A stretch of 64,000 nucleotides of DNA, from NCBI GenBank assembly GCA_002831545.1, contig CP025095.1, positions 1,240,001-1,304,000 on the forward strand, given 5' to 3'. Within the stretch, counting starts at the first letter, position 1. Every line of letters starts with the position of its first letter. Both the position numbers and the translations under genes were made by a program. The notes beneath the pieces were generated by a model. The model was not told the origin of the DNA and did no database searches. It worked only from the letters and a program-made list of their open reading frames with translations. Below, one piece after another: positions 10,063 through 19,813 of this stretch. The stretch comes from Streptococcus suis. GTDB lineage: Bacteria > Bacillota > Bacilli > Lactobacillales > Streptococcaceae.

Positions 10063-11358
10063 TTAAATGATTCGATTTTGCTCTGTTTCAAAGTAAGAGT
10101 CAAAATTTTTCTTGTGTTGATAAAGTTTATTAAATTGAATTTTTATTTGAGAATACTCTGCCATAAGGGTATTCTTTTTTTCTTGCAGCTTGTCCAACTG
10201 TGACAATAATTCTCTAGAATTTAAAGGTTTATCGTAAGCTAATAATTTATTTTTTGCTTTTGTATATGCCATTATTTCTTTTTTATATTCTCTTTTGAAT
10301 TGTTGATTATCTTTGTTATTTTGGTAATGTTGGTAGATGAGTTGATACTGTTGTACTATGTGCAGACTTTCCATTTTCTCCCCTAAATCTGTCATTTGCT
10401 CATCAATAGTCTTTACTTCATCTTGAATTGAAATTTGTTTATCAGCCAAGGATTCAATTGCCCTTTCTAAGTCATCTTTTGAGTGTATTCCTAAATTTCT
10501 CAATTCAACTAGGCCTTGTGCCATGGATTTTAAGTTGTGTTTTCTAGCCCAGAACTCGAATCCTTTCTGGTCTTTAAACTTAGACGTATCAATCAGCTCT
10601 TGAGGTGGATTGGAAGCAATTCTCTCTTTTAATCTATCTTCTGTATAGTCAGGTCCGATTGTTTTGGATCGTGTAAATCGTGAAGCATTCTTGCCTTTGA
10701 AACTAATATGTTTACCAAATTTGATGTCACATTTGGATTTTTTCATACGGTCCAGAAAGTCTTCCCAAGAGTTTGAACGTGAAATATTTAAATCAATGAG
10801 GAACTGTAAGTAGGATTTCCAGCCCATTCCTTTTTGGCTTTGTTCCCATTCATAATGAGACTTTCCTCTGGTTTTATATTTCTTACGGAAGCTCTGATAA
10901 TGTTCATCAATGATAGACAGTTTGTATTTTTTGCAAAGTCGATCGCTAGTAGACCGAATCTGGTGATAGGACTGTTTATTGCTTTGGTAACACTTTCCAT
11001 TCTTGAAATTGACATTATTAAAAATGATGTGGTTGTGAATATGGTCCTTGTCAATGTGTGTAGTTAAAACATACTCGTATTCATCTTTTAAGATTTTTTG
11101 ACATAGTTCCAAGCCAATCTTATGTGCTGTTTCTTGGTCAACTTCTCCAGGTAAAAAGGATTGAATAAGGTGTCGAGCCAGAACAGTTCCATTTACTTTG
11201 TTCTCTTTTCGAGTTTGTAAGAATTGTAAATGAGCAGTAGTAGGGAAACACATATGTGTCGAAATGAGCGTTTGACCATCTGTTTTTTTCTTTTCGAGTA
11301 TATAGTCAATTGCAAAATGGAGAGTAGATTTTATGGGGTGAATTTTGGTGACAGCCAT
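10063..11358 (-). CDS. MobP-type relaxase (MobA/VirD2 family)
   Basis: This 431-aa protein would nick ICE DNA at oriT and pilot the strand into the recipient. The N-terminal relaxase domain contains the metal-binding histidine motif HIDKDHIHNHIIF near residues 101-113 and an early tyrosine (HFAIDYILEKK) near residue 19. The C-terminal third is a charged coiled coil. It follows mobC with 1 nt between the genes, giving the normal mobC-mobA order. It is the only relaxase in the window and belongs to ICE-A; the ICE-B counterpart would be outside. Confidence 0.92.
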   Translation of the reverse strand: MAVTKIHPIKSTLHFAIDYILEKKKTDGQTLISTHMCFPTTAHLQFLQTRKENKVNGTVLARHLIQSFLPGEVDQETAHKIGLELCQKILKDEYEYVLTTHIDKDHIHNHIIFNNVNFKNGKCYQSNKQSYHQIRSTSDRLCKKYKLSIIDEHYQSFRKKYKTRGKSHYEWEQSQKGMGWKSYLQFLIDLNISRSNSWEDFLDRMKKSKCDIKFGKHISFKGKNASRFTRSKTIGPDYTEDRLKERIASNPPQELIDTSKFKDQKGFEFWARKHNLKSMAQGLVELRNLGIHSKDDLERAIESLADKQISIQDEVKTIDEQMTDLGEKMESLHIVQQYQLIYQHYQNNKDNQQFKREYKKEIMAYTKAKNKLLAYDKPLNSRELLSQLDKLQEKKNTLMAEYSQIKIQFNKLYQHKKNFDSYFETEQNRII

Positions 11359-11359
11359 A

Positions 11360-11713
11360 TCAAATATCCCCTTGATTTGTCCTATTGTAGAGAATGTTTT
11401 GTAGTTTATGCAGTTCCTTACTCAAGTGCTGGACTTCATTTTGTATTGTCATAATGTCTTCCTTATATACTACGGAGTAGGTATTAACCTTCTTTGCAAT
11501 CTGGTTAATATTAGTTGATGTCTTGGAAAGAAGATGTTGTAACTCTCTAAATGGTTGCATGTCAACTTCATAGATTGATGCTTCCAGGATACATTTGAGA
11601 ACAAAATGCCGCATTGATTTTGACCGAGATTGTCCAAATTTTTCTCGCACTTGAGCAAGTTCCTTGTCTGAAAGTCGAATTTTTAATTGGTTTGGTCGGG
11701 TACGTTTTTCCAT
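11360..11713 (-). CDS. mobC: MobC-like relaxosome accessory protein
   Basis: This 117-aa protein has an N-terminal ribbon-helix-helix-like region (KIRLSDKELAQVREKFGQS) and the MobC-type C-terminal pattern TNINQIAKKVNTYSVV with a following helix. MobC proteins bind oriT and help the relaxase open the nick region. The gene starts at 11713 beside the dyad-rich intergenic region and is immediately followed by the relaxase gene. Confidence 0.88.
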   Translation of the reverse strand: MEKRTRPNQLKIRLSDKELAQVREKFGQSRSKSMRHFVLKCILEASIYEVDMQPFRELQHLLSKTSTNINQIAKKVNTYSVVYKEDIMTIQNEVQHLSKELHKLQNILYNRTNQGDI

Positions 11714-11886
11714 TGTCTATTCCTTTCTATCGGGGTCTTAGGGTTCTCCCTAACAAGTAAAATATAACGAAAAAAGCAGAGCCAAAGGCATCTGCTTCGT
11801 TAATTTTATCGTAAGTGGGTACCCACTTACTGTGCTTGCTACAACAGTTTTATATTGTAGAGCGGTAAGCTAATATACTATTTATG
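11714..11886. other. Candidate oriT region with clustered dyads
   Basis: This gap upstream of mobC holds three inverted repeats besides a terminator. They are TTAGGG/CCCTAA with a 4-nt loop (11738-11753), the perfect 20-bp palindrome GTAAGTGGGTACCCACTTAC (11811-11830), and CTACAA/TTGTAG (11839-11860). Position beside mobC-relaxase and the dense dyads fit an origin of transfer. The nick site cannot be placed from sequence alone. Confidence 0.5.
11770..11795 (-). terminator. Terminator of the deoR-type gene
   Basis: A hairpin GCAGA..GCC AAA GGC..TCTGC is followed, on the minus strand, by a run of six T. It ends leftward transcription coming from the regulator at 11887-12657, insulating the mob genes. 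Confidence 0.7.
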
Positions 11887-12657
11887 TTAATTATTGGCAA
11901 TCCATTCAACTTCATACTTTTCGGCAGAAGTTAATAAGGATTCGTCAGGTAACTTATCTGAAATGATAGTTTTGTATTGTTTTAGATTGTTAATTTTGAA
12001 AAATCCTGACATCCGAAATTTCGAACTATCAATCAGTAATATTGTCTCTTTAGCCTTGTCAATGATAGATTTTTTTGCGATGGCCTGACTGAAAGAAGCT
12101 TCATAGACAAACTCTTCATCAATTCCTCTCGCTGAACAAAATGCAAGGTCTATACTAAAGTGTTCAAGAAGACTATTCTCCATACTATGATTGACAATGG
12201 AGGCGGAATGGAGCTTAACTTCACCACCCGTAACAAAAATTTTCATAGTTGGATTAGAAAGATCAGATAGCAGTTGAGCAGTATTCAGTCCATTCGTAAA
12301 GATAATTAGGTTGTCAATGGTAGACAGGAAAGGACATAATTCATAAACCGTTGTACTTGAATCTAAGTAAATACACATCCCTGGACCAACAAAATCTTTT
12401 GCAAGGTCAGCAATTATTTTTTTCTCAGACCTATTTTCAGTTTCTCTGATACTATGAGCAAGCTCAACAGTATTAAATGCGTTTAACACCACTTCTCCGT
12501 GTTTTCGCTTTATGAGTCCTTGTTCTTCGAGAAAAATTAAATCTCTACGAAGTGTAGAAGTACTTGAAAAAGTTAATTTTTCAAGTTGTTTTACATCGAT
12601 TCTTTTTTTATTTTGAAGAATATCTGTTATTTCCTTTAAGCGTTTGTCTCTACTCAT
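11887..12657 (-). CDS. DeoR-family transcriptional regulator of the fucose operon
   Basis: This 256-aa protein has an N-terminal DeoR helix-turn-helix (residues about 4-55, with STSTLRRDLIFLEEQGLIKRKHGEV matching the family signature). The C-terminal sugar-phosphate sensor domain (residues about 75-230) has YLDSSTTVYEL and FVTGGEV. It is divergent from fucK with a 158-bp shared intergenic region containing repeated 14-bp sites. The natural ligand is probably a phosphorylated product of the pathway, such as fuculose 1-phosphate; this is inferred from family and position. AGAGGTG lies 6 nt upstream of its ATG. Confidence 0.88.
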   Translation of the reverse strand: MSRDKRLKEITDILQNKKRIDVKQLEKLTFSSTSTLRRDLIFLEEQGLIKRKHGEVVLNAFNTVELAHSIRETENRSEKKIIADLAKDFVGPGMCIYLDSSTTVYELCPFLSTIDNLIIFTNGLNTAQLLSDLSNPTMKIFVTGGEVKLHSASIVNHSMENSLLEHFSIDLAFCSARGIDEEFVYEASFSQAIAKKSIIDKAKETILLIDSSKFRMSGFFKINNLKQYKTIISDKLPDESLLTSAEKYEVEWIANN

Positions 12658-12684
12658 ATCAACACCTCTTGAGTATATGATAAC

Positions 12685-12753
12685 ATATTTTGAACAATAA
12701 TGGAGATTTTATGTCAATATTTTGAATAATTTCCAATCTATCGTTCAAGTATT
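12685..12753. promoter_or_regulatory. Candidate DeoR operator repeats
   Basis: Two near-identical 14-mers, ATATTTTGAACAAT at 12685-12698 and ATATTTTGAATAAT at 12717-12730, start exactly 32 bp apart, about three helical turns. A degenerate inverted copy (ATCGTTCAAGTATT) lies at 12740-12753. Their place between the divergent regulator and fucK suggests operator sites. Confidence 0.5.
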
Positions 12754-12787
12754 GTAATGGAATTGTAGATATATTAAAATTAAAATA

Positions 12788-12801
12788 TGAAAACGGTAAC
12801 A
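12788..12801 (+). promoter_or_regulatory. Catabolite-responsive element (cre) upstream of fucK
   Basis: TGAAAACGGTAACA matches the Gram-positive cre consensus (TGWAANCGNTNWCA) at every position. It ends 14 bp before the fucK start. CcpA bound here should repress the operon when preferred sugars are present. Confidence 0.75.
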
Positions 12802-12815
12802 GAAAGGAGGTTCTG

Positions 12816-14243
12816 ATGAAAACTGTATTGGCAATCGATCTTGGTGCTACGTCAGGGAGAGGAATCCTGTATTCAATTAAAGACGGGAAATTGATTTCAA
12901 AAGAAGTTCGCAGATTTCAAAATTCACTTCATAAAGTCAAGGGAAGATTATGTTGGGATGTTGAGAACTTAGAAAAAAACATAAAAAAATGTATCGAAGA
13001 TTCTCAAGAACATTCAGAATTGGCTTCTGTAGGAATTGATACGTGGGGAGTAGATTTTGTATTCTTGGATACAAATGGTGAACTCATTGCTCAACCAGTA
13101 AGTTATCGTGATGGTAGAACAAAATCAATCTTAGATGAGATCGCGAGATACTCATCCTTAGATGATTTGTATTTTAAAACCGGCAATCAGTTGATGGAGA
13201 TTAACACACTATTTCAGTTAATTGCATGTAAATCTCAGACTCCTGAAGAATATTTCAAAGGAAATAAGCTGTTAATGATTTCTGACTACTTGAATTATAC
13301 ATTGACTGGTGAGATTGCAATTGAAAGAAGTATAGCATCTACAATGCAACTGGTTAACCCCTTGACAAAAGACTGGAACCAAGAGGTTTTAAAAACATTT
13401 GAAATTTCTGAATTACTTTTACCGAAATTAGTATCCGAAGGAAACATTCTAGGTAAAACATCTAAAGAAATTTCAAAGAATGAAATAGTAGTAGTTAATG
13501 TCTGTCAACATGATACAGCAAGTGCGGTAGCAGCGATACCACATGAAGAAGAAAATTTACTTTATATTTCTTGTGGAACTTGGTCATTAATCGGAACAGA
13601 GTTGAAATCTCCTATACTTACAGATAGTGCGCTGAAGTATAATTTTACAAATGAAGCGGGCTATGATGGGACCACTAGATTTTTGAAAAATTGTACTGGA
13701 CTTTGGATTCTTGAAGAATTAAAAAAATCATTCTTTAAATTAGGCAATGACTTTTCTTATGACGAAATTACTGAAATGGTGAGTAATACGAGAAGTTGTG
13801 TCCCAACATTTGATACGGATGCTTCGACATTTTCAAGTCCAGGGAACATGATTGAAAAGATTGTCGATTATTTTGCAGATGAAGATATAACAATATCAAC
13901 AGATCCAGCGTTTCTATTTAAAATAGTTTATCAAAGTTTGGCCGAAAAATATCAAGAAGTCATTCTACAATTGGAAAAAATAACTGGAAATGTCTATAAG
14001 AGAATTGACTTGATAGGCGGAGGTTCTAAGTCGAACTATTTCTCACAATTAGTAGCAGATGTGACAGGAAAGACTGTGGTTACTGGTCTGTATGAAGCAA
14101 CTTCGATTGGTAATGCACTCGTTCAATTTAAGGCTCTTGGCTGTGTTAAAGATATGAAAGAAGCCAAGGAACTTGTAAAAGAGTCTATAACATTTAACTA
14201 TTTCTACCCAAAAGAGGAGGAAGAAAATGACACTATATCCTAA
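12816..14243 (+). CDS. fucK: L-fuculokinase (FGGY family)
   Basis: This 475-aa FGGY carbohydrate kinase would convert L-fuculose to L-fuculose 1-phosphate. Visible features are the N-terminal phosphate-binding [11 protein letters not shown], the GIDTWGVDF substrate-region motif, [12 protein letters not shown] near residue 250, and [18 protein letters not shown] near 390. Sequence alone also resembles rhamnulokinase; the adjacent fucose isomerase and fuculose aldolase decide for FucK. AAGGAGG lies 7 nt before the ATG. It is the first gene of the cargo operon and overlaps fucI by 17 nt. Its base composition looks more AT-rich than fucI and fucA. Confidence 0.88.
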   Translation: MKTVLAIDLGATSGRGILYSIKDGKLISKEVRRFQNSLHKVKGRLCWDVENLEKNIKKCIEDSQEHSELASVGIDTWGVDFVFLDTNGELIAQPVSYRDGRTKSILDEIARYSSLDDLYFKTGNQLMEINTLFQLIACKSQTPEEYFKGNKLLMISDYLNYTLTGEIAIERSIASTMQLVNPLTKDWNQEVLKTFEISELLLPKLVSEGNILGKTSKEISKNEIVVVNVCQHDTASAVAAIPHEEENLLYISCGTWSLIGTELKSPILTDSALKYNFTNEAGYDGTTRFLKNCTGLWILEELKKSFFKLGNDFSYDEITEMVSNTRSCVPTFDTDASTFSSPGNMIEKIVDYFADEDITISTDPAFLFKIVYQSLAEKYQEVILQLEKITGNVYKRIDLIGGGSKSNYFSQLVADVTGKTVVTGLYEATSIGNALVQFKALGCVKDMKEAKELVKESITFNYFYPKEEEENDTIS

Positions 14244-16014
14244 AATTGGAATCCGTCCAACCATTGACGGTCGACAGGGCGGTGTAAGGGAATCCTTGGA
14301 AGAAAAAACCATGCAGATGGCCCTAGCTGCTAAGGATTTGATTGAGTCCAATTTGCGTTATGCAGATGGAACACCTGTTCAGTGTTTACTGGCCAGTCGA
14401 ACCATTGGTGGTCAGGGCGATGCAGGTATTGTCTACGATGAGTTTGCTCGTGACAATGTAGTTGCTACCTTATCTGTCACACCAAGTTGGTGCTATGGGA
14501 CAGAAACCATGGATATGGATCCGCACACGATTAAAGCTATTTGGGGCTTTAATGGGACAGAGCGGCCTGGTGCAGTTTATCTAGCCGCAGCCATGAGTGG
14601 CTATGCTCAGAAGGGTTACCCAGCATTCAAGATTTATGGCCATGATGTTCAGGACTTGGATGATAATAGCATTCCTGCTGATGTGGCTGAAAAAATCTTG
14701 CTATTTGCCAAGGGGGCGATCGCTGCTGGTCAGATGAAAGGCAAGTCCTATGTCAACATTGGAGCTTCTTCAATGGGGATTGCAGGTTCTCAGGTTACCA
14801 CTTCCTTCTTTGAAGACTATCTGGGAATGTTAGTCGAATTTGTGGATATGACAGAAATCCTTCGCCGTATGGAGTTGGAAATCTACGATAAAGAAGAATA
14901 TGAAAAAGCTCTTGCTTGGATCAAAGAATATTGTAAAGAGGGTGTTGACATCAATGCAGGGAAGGAATTTCCAGAAGTGATTACCAAGTCCAAGGTGATT
15001 CCAGCTGACAAGGATTGGGAATTTATTGCTAAGCAAACCTTGATTATTCGAGACATTCTCTTTGGAAATCCTCGATTGGCAGAGATTGGTTGGGAAGAGG
15101 AAGCTCGTGGTAGAAATGCTATTTCAGGTGGTTTCCAAGGTCAACGGCAATGGACTGACTGGTTGCCAAACGGAGATTTCGCTGAAGCAATCCTGGCTTC
15201 TACCTTTGACTGGAATGGACCACGACCTGTCACTGCTTTTGCAACAGAAAATGATACGTTGAATGCGACTGCCATGCTATTTGGAACCCTCCTAACCAAC
15301 AAGGCTCCAATCTTCTCTGATGTTCGGACTTATTGGAGCCCAGAGGCGGTCAAACGAGTGACTGGTCAAGAACTAACAGGTCGGGCTAAAGATGGTATTC
15401 TTCACCTGATTAACTCAGGTGCTTCAGCCCTTGATGGAAGTGCCGCAGCACGAGATGAAGCTGGTCAGCCAACCATGAAAGAATTTTGGAATATGACGGA
15501 GGAGGATGTCAAAGCTTGTCTGGAAGCGACAGATTGGTGTCGAGCTAACTATGAATATTTCCGTGGTGGCGGTTATTCTTCTCACTTCAAAACTCAAGGA
15601 GAGTTGCCTGTGACCTTGATTCGTGTCAATCTAGTCAAGGGTGTTGGTCCAAGTTTACAGATTGCCGAAGGCTACACTTGTCCATTGGATGACGAAGTGC
15701 ATCGTATCTTGGATGAGCGGACAGATAAAACATGGCCAACAACTTGGTTTGCTCCGAATCTTGGAGAACCTGGTTTTGAAACGGTCTATGATGTCATGAA
15801 TCATTGGGGATCTAACCATGGAGCCTTTGTTCATGGCCACATTGGTGCAGAGGTTATCACTCTGGCTAGTATGTTGCGAATTCCTGTAGCCCTCCACAAT
15901 ATTCCAAGGGAACGAATTTTCCGTCCAAGCATTTTTGATGGTGTCGGTACTAAGGATTTGGAAGCGGCAGATTTCAAGATGTGTGAGGTTTTAGGACCGC
16001 TATATAGTAAATAG
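14227..16014 (+). CDS. fucI: L-fucose isomerase
   Basis: This 595-aa protein is full length for FucI and interconverts L-fucose and L-fuculose with a metal cofactor. The start [20 protein letters not shown] is characteristic, followed by [25 protein letters not shown], the [14 protein letters not shown] region, and C-terminal [18 protein letters not shown] with metal-binding histidine. A strong GAGGAGG site precedes the ATG inside the end of fucK. The protein is cytoplasmic and works before FucK and FucA. Confidence 0.96.
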   Translation: MTLYPKIGIRPTIDGRQGGVRESLEEKTMQMALAAKDLIESNLRYADGTPVQCLLASRTIGGQGDAGIVYDEFARDNVVATLSVTPSWCYGTETMDMDPHTIKAIWGFNGTERPGAVYLAAAMSGYAQKGYPAFKIYGHDVQDLDDNSIPADVAEKILLFAKGAIAAGQMKGKSYVNIGASSMGIAGSQVTTSFFEDYLGMLVEFVDMTEILRRMELEIYDKEEYEKALAWIKEYCKEGVDINAGKEFPEVITKSKVIPADKDWEFIAKQTLIIRDILFGNPRLAEIGWEEEARGRNAISGGFQGQRQWTDWLPNGDFAEAILASTFDWNGPRPVTAFATENDTLNATAMLFGTLLTNKAPIFSDVRTYWSPEAVKRVTGQELTGRAKDGILHLINSGASALDGSAAARDEAGQPTMKEFWNMTEEDVKACLEATDWCRANYEYFRGGGYSSHFKTQGELPVTLIRVNLVKGVGPSLQIAEGYTCPLDDEVHRILDERTDKTWPTTWFAPNLGEPGFETVYDVMNHWGSNHGAFVHGHIGAEVITLASMLRIPVALHNIPRERIFRPSIFDGVGTKDLEAADFKMCEVLGPLYSK

Positions 16015-16028
16015 AAGGAGAACACTTT

Positions 16029-16673
16029 ATGTTCATGGAAAAAGAAAGAAAGGAACTTATAAAGTACGGCAAAAAGTTAGTTACTGAAGGCTTAACCAAG
16101 GGTACTGGTGGGAATCTGAGCGTATTTAACCGTGAAAAAGGTCTAATGGCAATCACTCCATCTGGAATTGATTTCTTTGAAATCAAGGAAGAAGATATTG
16201 TCATCATGGACCTGGAAGGACAGGTAGTCGAAGGTGAAAAACTTCCTTCTAGCGAGTGGTATATGCACTTGATTCAGTATCAGCAACGAGAAGACCTTGA
16301 TGCAGTCATTCATGCACATACCACTTACGGAACCGTTTTGGCAGTGCTAAGAGAACCCTTGCCAGCTAGCCACTATATGATTGCTGTAGCAGGAAAGGAT
16401 GTCCGAGTAGCAGATTATGCCACCTATGGGACTAAGGAATTGGCTGAAAATGCTGCTGAGGCGATGAAAGACAGACGTGCAGTCTTTCTTGCCAACCACG
16501 GTATCTTAGCGGGTGCTCAGGACTTACTAAATGCCTTCAATATCATTGAGGAGGTTGAATACTGTTCAAAAATTTATTGTGTTGCCAAAAGCATGGGAGA
16601 ACCAGTCATCCTCCCAGATGAAGAAATGGAATTGATGGCTGAAAAATTTAAAACTTACGGACAAAGGAAATAA
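16029..16673 (+). CDS. fucA: L-fuculose-1-phosphate aldolase
   Basis: This 214-aa class II aldolase splits L-fuculose 1-phosphate into dihydroxyacetone phosphate and L-lactaldehyde. Class II aldolase features are TKGTGGNLS near residue 20, SSEWYMHL near 75, the zinc-binding HAHTTYG near 95, and LANHGILAGA near 155. It follows fucI after 14 bp with AAGGAG as ribosome site. No lactaldehyde reductase gene is seen in the operon. Confidence 0.94.
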   Translation: MFMEKERKELIKYGKKLVTEGLTKGTGGNLSVFNREKGLMAITPSGIDFFEIKEEDIVIMDLEGQVVEGEKLPSSEWYMHLIQYQQREDLDAVIHAHTTYGTVLAVLREPLPASHYMIAVAGKDVRVADYATYGTKELAENAAEAMKDRRAVFLANHGILAGAQDLLNAFNIIEEVEYCSKIYCVAKSMGEPVILPDEEMELMAEKFKTYGQRK

Positions 16674-16689
16674 TACGGAGGAACCTAAA

Positions 16690-17988
16690 ATGAAAAAAAG
16701 TTTGTTGAAATGCGGTGCATTGTGTTTGTTTGCGTCAGTCATTCTTGCTGCTTGTGGGTCGTCGTCAGGCACTAGTTCAAGTACTGAAAAAGCTTCAGGT
16801 GGTGATGATACTGTTCTAGAATTCTATCATGGTTATCACCATAGTGAAGAAGAATGGCCAGCAGCCAAAGTCATGCGTGACCTTTATGATGAATTTGCTA
16901 AAAAACACGCAACTGGGGACGTTGAGTTCAAACCAACTCCTGTGAATGGAAGCTTGACAGACATCATGAACAACAAGGTTGCAAGTGGTGAATTCCCAGA
17001 TATGATTGACTTGGCTGGTAACGATGTTTCCTTGGCTGCGATTGAACAAAGTTTGGTTCTAGATTTGAAACCATACATTGATGAAAATGGTTTGGAAAAA
17101 AATGTTGGTCTAAACTATACACAAAATGATGTGAATGGAAAAATCTATACAGTCCATGACCAATTGTTGACCTTGGGTCTATGGTACAATGCAGATATTT
17201 TCTCAAAGGCTGGAGCTAAAACACCTGACCAATGGACCAAGTGGAGTGATTTTACGGAAGCTATGGCCTTGGTTCGAAAACAAGGTGTCTATGCCTTTGG
17301 TGCAGGGGAGCCAGCAATTCGTCTCTTTAACACAGTACTTGGCTCATCTGAAGCAGGTCGTAAACTGTTAGAAGGTCCTCTAACGTCTGAAGGAATTGAT
17401 TCAAAAGAATTTGCTGAAGCCCTTAAATTAGTTATGACAGAAGTTCAAGCTAATGGTTCAGCTAATGCTGGCGGTGATGCCAATGTTTATTCTACTGATT
17501 TTACTGAAAATAAATCAGCAGTATTCTTTAACGGAGTTTGGGCAGCAGGTGGTTTGAAAGATAATGCAGCTTTGAAACCAGGTTTGTATGCTGGCAATGT
17601 TGCAATTAGTTCAGCTGGTGGTGGTATTACAATTTCAAGTAATCTCTCTGAAGAAGAAGAAAAACTTGCTTTGGAATTTGTAAAATATATGACTAGCGAT
17701 GAAGTTCAAACAACCATTTTTGAAAAAGTTGGAGCTAACCCAGCCAGCCAAGCAATCGATACTGCAGAAATTGCAAGCGGATCTGACGACGCTACTGTAA
17801 AACTCTTAGGTGAAGCAACGTCAATGGCAAACAATGCAGATGTAACTGTTCCGACTGTTGTATCAGTTTGGGGTGGTGATGTTCGTACTGCAATTATCAA
17901 CGCATTGACTGAAAGTGCAGCTGATGGTGTAGATATTGATCAGAAAGTAAAAGAAACACAAGACATCTTGAAAGCCCTTATCGGCTAA
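16690..17988 (+). CDS. Sugar ABC transporter substrate-binding lipoprotein
   Basis: This 432-aa protein has a lipoprotein signal (SVILAACGSSS, lipobox LAAC near residues 20-23) and the extracellular solute-binding protein family 1 fold, for example DQLLTLGLWYNADIFSKAG near 160. It is anchored on the outer face of the membrane and should capture oligosaccharides released by the GH98 enzyme. A strong terminator-like hairpin directly follows the gene, so it is probably made in excess over the permeases. Confidence 0.93.
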   Translation: MKKSLLKCGALCLFASVILAACGSSSGTSSSTEKASGGDDTVLEFYHGYHHSEEEWPAAKVMRDLYDEFAKKHATGDVEFKPTPVNGSLTDIMNNKVASGEFPDMIDLAGNDVSLAAIEQSLVLDLKPYIDENGLEKNVGLNYTQNDVNGKIYTVHDQLLTLGLWYNADIFSKAGAKTPDQWTKWSDFTEAMALVRKQGVYAFGAGEPAIRLFNTVLGSSEAGRKLLEGPLTSEGIDSKEFAEALKLVMTEVQANGSANAGGDANVYSTDFTENKSAVFFNGVWAAGGLKDNAALKPGLYAGNVAISSAGGGITISSNLSEEEEKLALEFVKYMTSDEVQTTIFEKVGANPASQAIDTAEIASGSDDATVKLLGEATSMANNADVTVPTVVSVWGGDVRTAIINALTESAADGVDIDQKVKETQDILKALIG

Positions 17989-17995
17989 TATATCA

Positions 17996-18026
17996 GGGCT
18001 AAGGATGTATTCCTTAGCCCTTTTTT
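17996..18026 (+). terminator. Intra-operon terminator/attenuator
   Basis: A perfect 10-bp stem (GGGCTAAGGA / TCCTTAGCCC, 5-nt loop) is followed by six T. It lies between the binding-protein gene and the permease genes, so partial termination is expected here. Confidence 0.8.
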
Positions 18027-18042
18027 AGAAAGTGAGTATTTT

Positions 18043-18963
18043 ATGGCAAAGAAAACCATGACCTTACAAAATAGGAAGGCACAGAAACAACGATTTATTT
18101 TTCTATTCTTACTTCCGACATTAGTTTGTTTCTTTCTCTTCTACTTTTATTCGGTGGTAACTATTTTTGCAACCTCCTTTACTAAGTGGGATTACACGAA
18201 TTTAACCAGCCCAGAATTTCTAGGTTTTGGCAATCTCTTTGCCAATTATAAGTATATTTTTAGTGAGTATCCTTTCTTTTTGGAAGCATTGAAAAATTCA
18301 ATTACATGGGCAATTATAGGTGTAGTCGTTCAAGTTCCATTAGCTTTATCGGTAGCGATTGCTTTATCAAAAAAATTGGCTGGTTGGAAAATATCTCGAA
18401 ATCTTTACATCATACCTAGTATTATTTCAAGTGCGGCAATGGGTTTGATTTTTCTTCAGATCTACAATCCAAATTATGGAGTCGTTAACCAAGTTATCCG
18501 CTTCTTCAACCCTGAATTTTCGGATGCCATCTTATTGACACCTGGTTTAAATATCATTGCAATGACCTGTGCTTATATTTTCTTTGCAGGGACATCAACA
18601 ATAATGATATTGGGTCAAATTTTCGCCATTCCACAAGAAATTCATGAAGCAGCTATTTTAGATAATATCACAGGTTGGAGAAGAGAGTGGTATATCACCA
18701 TTCCAATGATAAAAGAAACATTAAAAACTGTATCGATTATGGCCGCAACTTCAGGTTTCCTTTTGTATAACGAAGTATTCTTCCTTACAAATGGTGCAGC
18801 AGGAACTAAAAGTATTAGTTTTATCATTAGGGAGTTGGCAGTATCCAGTTCTCGTACACAATACGCCAGAGCGAATACCATAGGTGTTATTCAGATTCTT
18901 GGTGGGATGTTAATCATCTTGTGTATCAATCTGATCTTCAAAGAAGGTAAGCGTAGAAAGTGA
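18043..18963 (+). CDS. Sugar ABC transporter permease (MalF/LacF-like)
   Basis: This 306-aa protein has six predicted membrane helices. The binding-protein-dependent permease EAA loop is EIHEAAILDNITGWRREWYI near residues 200-220, where the ATPase docks. It pairs with the next gene to form the membrane channel of the importer. No ATPase gene is present in the operon; streptococci commonly use a shared MsmK-type ATPase elsewhere on the chromosome. Confidence 0.93.
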   Translation: MAKKTMTLQNRKAQKQRFIFLFLLPTLVCFFLFYFYSVVTIFATSFTKWDYTNLTSPEFLGFGNLFANYKYIFSEYPFFLEALKNSITWAIIGVVVQVPLALSVAIALSKKLAGWKISRNLYIIPSIISSAAMGLIFLQIYNPNYGVVNQVIRFFNPEFSDAILLTPGLNIIAMTCAYIFFAGTSTIMILGQIFAIPQEIHEAAILDNITGWRREWYITIPMIKETLKTVSIMAATSGFLLYNEVFFLTNGAAGTKSISFIIRELAVSSSRTQYARANTIGVIQILGGMLIILCINLIFKEGKRRK

Positions 18964-18973
18964 GATAAAGCGT

Positions 18974-19813
18974 ATGGACAATCGTTTAAATGGCCTTTCC
19001 AAAACGGGAAAATTAATAATTTACATCTATATGGCTATTACTTGTTTGATTTCAGTGTTTCCAATTTTATGGATTTTCCTGTCTTCCTTAAAAGCAGATC
19101 CTATGAAAAATCCAGGTATTAGTTTACCGACAGATTTAAGCTTTGACGGTTATATCAAGGTGTTTACAGAACTGCATGTATTGGATTATTTTTGGAACAG
19201 TTTTAAAGTGGTTTCAATTTCCGTTATTATCAGCATCATCATGATTTCCATGTCTTCTTATGTCATAGCTCGAATGGATTTCCGTGGTAAAAAGTTGATA
19301 ACTGCCATGTTGTACTCAACTCTTTTTATCCCTGCTACAGCTATGACATTTCCAGTCTATCGCTTGGTAAATGTTTTGGGGATTTATAATACACCAGTAG
19401 CTCTGATTTTTGTCTACTCTTGCAGCGGTATTGCTATGAGTTTCTTTATTATAAAAAACTACTTTGCAATCATCCCTAAAGAATTAGAAGAAGCAGCTGA
19501 GATTGATGGAGCAAGCTATGCTCAGACGTTTTGGAAAGTTATGCTACCAATTGCTAGACCTGGCATTTTAACGGCAGCAATTTTAGCCTTTATTAACAAC
19601 TGGAATGAGTATTACTGGGCTTCTATGCTGATTATCAATAAAGATGAGTTGACGGTTCCAGCCTTACTTGGACAGTTCACAACTAGCTTTAATACCAATT
19701 ATAATGGTCTTTTTTCAGCTATCGTTGTGATTATCTTACCACCAATTTTACTCTTTGCTTTTGCAAGTAAATACTTTATTGAAGCCCTTGGAGGAGGAGC
19801 AGTTAAAGGATGA
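18974..19813 (+). CDS. Sugar ABC transporter permease (MalG/LacG-like)
   Basis: This 279-aa protein with six membrane helices is the second half of the importer channel. The EAA loop EEAAEIDGASYAQTFWKVML near residues 170-190 and a C-terminal FIEALGGGAVKG are typical of MalG-like permeases. It starts 10 bp after the first permease and overlaps the fucosidase start by 4 nt (ATGA), so the genes are coupled. Confidence 0.94.
   Translation: MDNRLNGLSKTGKLIIYIYMAITCLISVFPILWIFLSSLKADPMKNPGISLPTDLSFDGYIKVFTELHVLDYFWNSFKVVSISVIISIIMISMSSYVIARMDFRGKKLITAMLYSTLFIPATAMTFPVYRLVNVLGIYNTPVALIFVYSCSGIAMSFFIIKNYFAIIPKELEEAAEIDGASYAQTFWKVMLPIARPGILTAAILAFINNWNEYYWASMLIINKDELTVPALLGQFTTSFNTNYNGLFSAIVVIILPPILLFAFASKYFIEALGGGAVKG

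Noticed and set aside
12816-14243. Rhamnulokinase instead of fuculokinase
   Set aside because: The protein resembles RhaB-type FGGY kinases, but fucose isomerase and fuculose-phosphate aldolase follow directly and no rhamnose genes are present.
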